From assembly GCF_013520865.1 (NCBI RefSeq), contig NZ_JACDXJ010000001.1:310001-374000 (forward strand): a stretch of DNA of 64,000 nt. The letters run 5' to 3'. The stretch is from Microvirga mediterraneensis. GTDB lineage: Bacteria; Pseudomonadota; Alphaproteobacteria; Rhizobiales; Beijerinckiaceae. The notes under the pieces were generated by a model. That model was not told the origin of the DNA, made no database searches, and was given only the letters and a program-made list of their open reading frames with translations. The position numbers and the translations under genes were made by a program. This document shows positions 63,100-64,000 of the stretch, in pieces. Numbering within the stretch: position 1 is the first letter of the stretch; every line of letters starts with the position of its first letter.

Positions 63100-63852
63100 A
63101 TGAGCATCGACATTACGGATCTGCGCGGCTTCTACGCCAGCCCCTTGGGAGCCGTGACGCGCCGATTCGTCGGACGCGCCATAGACCGGTTCTGGGGGCC
63201 TCTCACGGGCCTGCGCGTGCTCGGCCTCGGCTATGCGCCCCCTTATCTCTCGGCCGTGAAGGGCGACAGCGAGCGGACGCTGGCCTTCATGCCGGCGAAC
63301 CAGGGCGTGGTGAACTGGCCCAGGACCGGCGCCTCGGCCTCGGCGCTCGTCGATCCGCTGATGATGCCCCTGCCCGATGCCTCCATCGACCGGGTCCTCG
63401 TGGTTCATGCCCTGGAGACGGTGGAGAGCCCGAGCGAGCTCCTGCACGAGATCTGGCGCATCCTCACCCCCGGCGGGCGGATCATCCTGGTAGCCCCCAA
63501 CCGCCGGGGCCTGTGGGCGCGCATGGACACGACCCCCTTCGGCTACGGGCAGCCCTACAGCCGCTCGCAGCTCAAAAGCCTCATGCGCCAGACCTGGTTC
63601 TCCCCCGAAGGCTGGGCAGAAACCCTCTACGTCCCTCCCTTGCGCAACCGCCTCCTGCTCCAGAGCGCCCAGGCCTGGGAGCGGGTGGGTTCCGGGTTCT
63701 CGCTGCCCTTCGCGGGCCTTCACATCGTGGAAGCGACGAAGCAGCTCTACCGGCCGGGAGCCGTCCATGCGGTGCGCCGCTCCCGGCGCCTCTCGCCCGT
63801 TTTCGTCCCGGCTCCGGCCGCCCCCGCCTCGCGAATGACGCCACTGTCTTGA
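63100..63852 (+). CDS. SAM-dependent methyltransferase (class I, methyltransferase 11-like)
   Basis: This 250-residue protein starts MSIDITDLRGFYASPLGAV. A SAM-binding region (LRVLGLGYAPPYL) lacks a fully classic GxGxG, followed by PDASIDRVLVVHALETVE and ILTPGGRIILVAPNRRGLW. It is similar to a conserved alphaproteobacterial methyltransferase always near gloB, whose target is unknown to me. It is divergent from gloB with 115 bases between. A longer in-frame start at 63019 is unlikely. Confidence 0.85.
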   Translation: MSIDITDLRGFYASPLGAVTRRFVGRAIDRFWGPLTGLRVLGLGYAPPYLSAVKGDSERTLAFMPANQGVVNWPRTGASASALVDPLMMPLPDASIDRVLVVHALETVESPSELLHEIWRILTPGGRIILVAPNRRGLWARMDTTPFGYGQPYSRSQLKSLMRQTWFSPEGWAETLYVPPLRNRLLLQSAQAWERVGSGFSLPFAGLHIVEATKQLYRPGAVHAVRRSRRLSPVFVPAPAAPASRMTPLS

Positions 63853-63975
63853 TTCCGCCGGGTTTTGCGGGAGTAAGACAGGGCTCAACTTGACTTGAGT
63901 CCTCCAAAACGCCAGTGTCCGGCCCGCTTCGGCAGGGCTATCCGGTCACGCCGGCCTTCATGTTCATAGAGTCTG

Positions 63976-64000
63976 ATGCGCAGTTATCTCGATTTCGAAA
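63976..64000 (+). CDS. accA: Start of acetyl-CoA carboxylase carboxyltransferase subunit alpha (cut by window edge)
   Basis: Only eight codons are visible: MRSYLDFE, then an A. This is the usual N-terminus of alphaproteobacterial AccA (MRSYLDFEKP...). The protein would catalyse the transcarboxylation step of malonyl-CoA synthesis with AccD. The call rests on that short match, so it needs the next bases to be sure. Confidence 0.65.

Overview
The window is GC-rich, densely coded chromosomal DNA from an alphaproteobacterium, most likely a member of the Hyphomicrobiales (Rhizobiales). A Methylobacteriaceae/Microvirga-type organism would fit, but the genus cannot be proven from the window. Support comes from the gene content (PhaR/PhaAB, a CioAB-type bd oxidase, an ETF-beta lysine methyltransferase homologue, an AccA start reading MRSYLDFE) and from intergenic palindromic repeats typical of that order. 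I saw no rRNA, tRNA, CRISPR array, prophage or insertion sequence.

Layout. 1-4.25 kb: the end of tex, then a TPP riboswitch and thiBPQ (thiamine uptake). 4.4-8.7 kb (minus): a CUT1 sugar ABC transporter. 9.1-14.0 kb (plus): a sugar kinase, a GntR/UTRA regulator, a SIS-type glucosamine-6-P deaminase, nagA and a Gfo/Idh oxidoreductase. 14.3-18.0 kb (minus): a peptide-type ABC importer (binding protein and two permeases, no ATPase) plus an acetyltransferase. 18.2-23.4 kb (plus): anmK, a beta-lactamase-fold hydrolase, murQ, a second BadF-type kinase and a PfkB kinase. Together 4.4-23.4 kb reads as one peptidoglycan amino-sugar salvage region: anhydroMurNAc -> MurNAc-6-P -> GlcNAc-6-P -> GlcN-6-P -> fructose-6-P. 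Three of its intergenic regions share an ATATTGG-centred, TGGTC-containing motif that could be the operator of the local GntR protein.

23.4-34.1 kb (minus): an ABC-F ATPase, prfC, a zinc carboxypeptidase-fold deacylase, glk, a GH15 hydrolase, otsB and an otsA whose catalytic domain is fused to a membrane-anchored sensor-like region. Between prfC and the deacylase lies a plus-strand small transcription unit. It has a 24-codon ORF, a 17-nt perfect match to the complement of the 16S rRNA 3' end, and a strong terminator. 34.4-37.5 kb: a type I secretion ABC/HlyD pair. A CHRD-RTX protein at 51.3-52.4 kb is a candidate substrate. 38.7-41.4 kb: the cyanide-insensitive-type bd oxidase with a 43-residue accessory subunit.

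41.5-64 kb is mostly housekeeping: a metallo-beta-lactamase-fold hydrolase, topoisomerase IB, SemiSWEET, a GT4 glycosyltransferase, ETF-beta methyltransferase, Zur, IspG, Kup, an IspA-type prenyl synthase, MtgA, L32, a degenerate PAS-GGDEF-EAL protein, PhaR/PhaA/PhaB, an SDR, a YddG-like exporter, GNATs, glyoxalase II, a methyltransferase, and the first codons of accA at the right edge.
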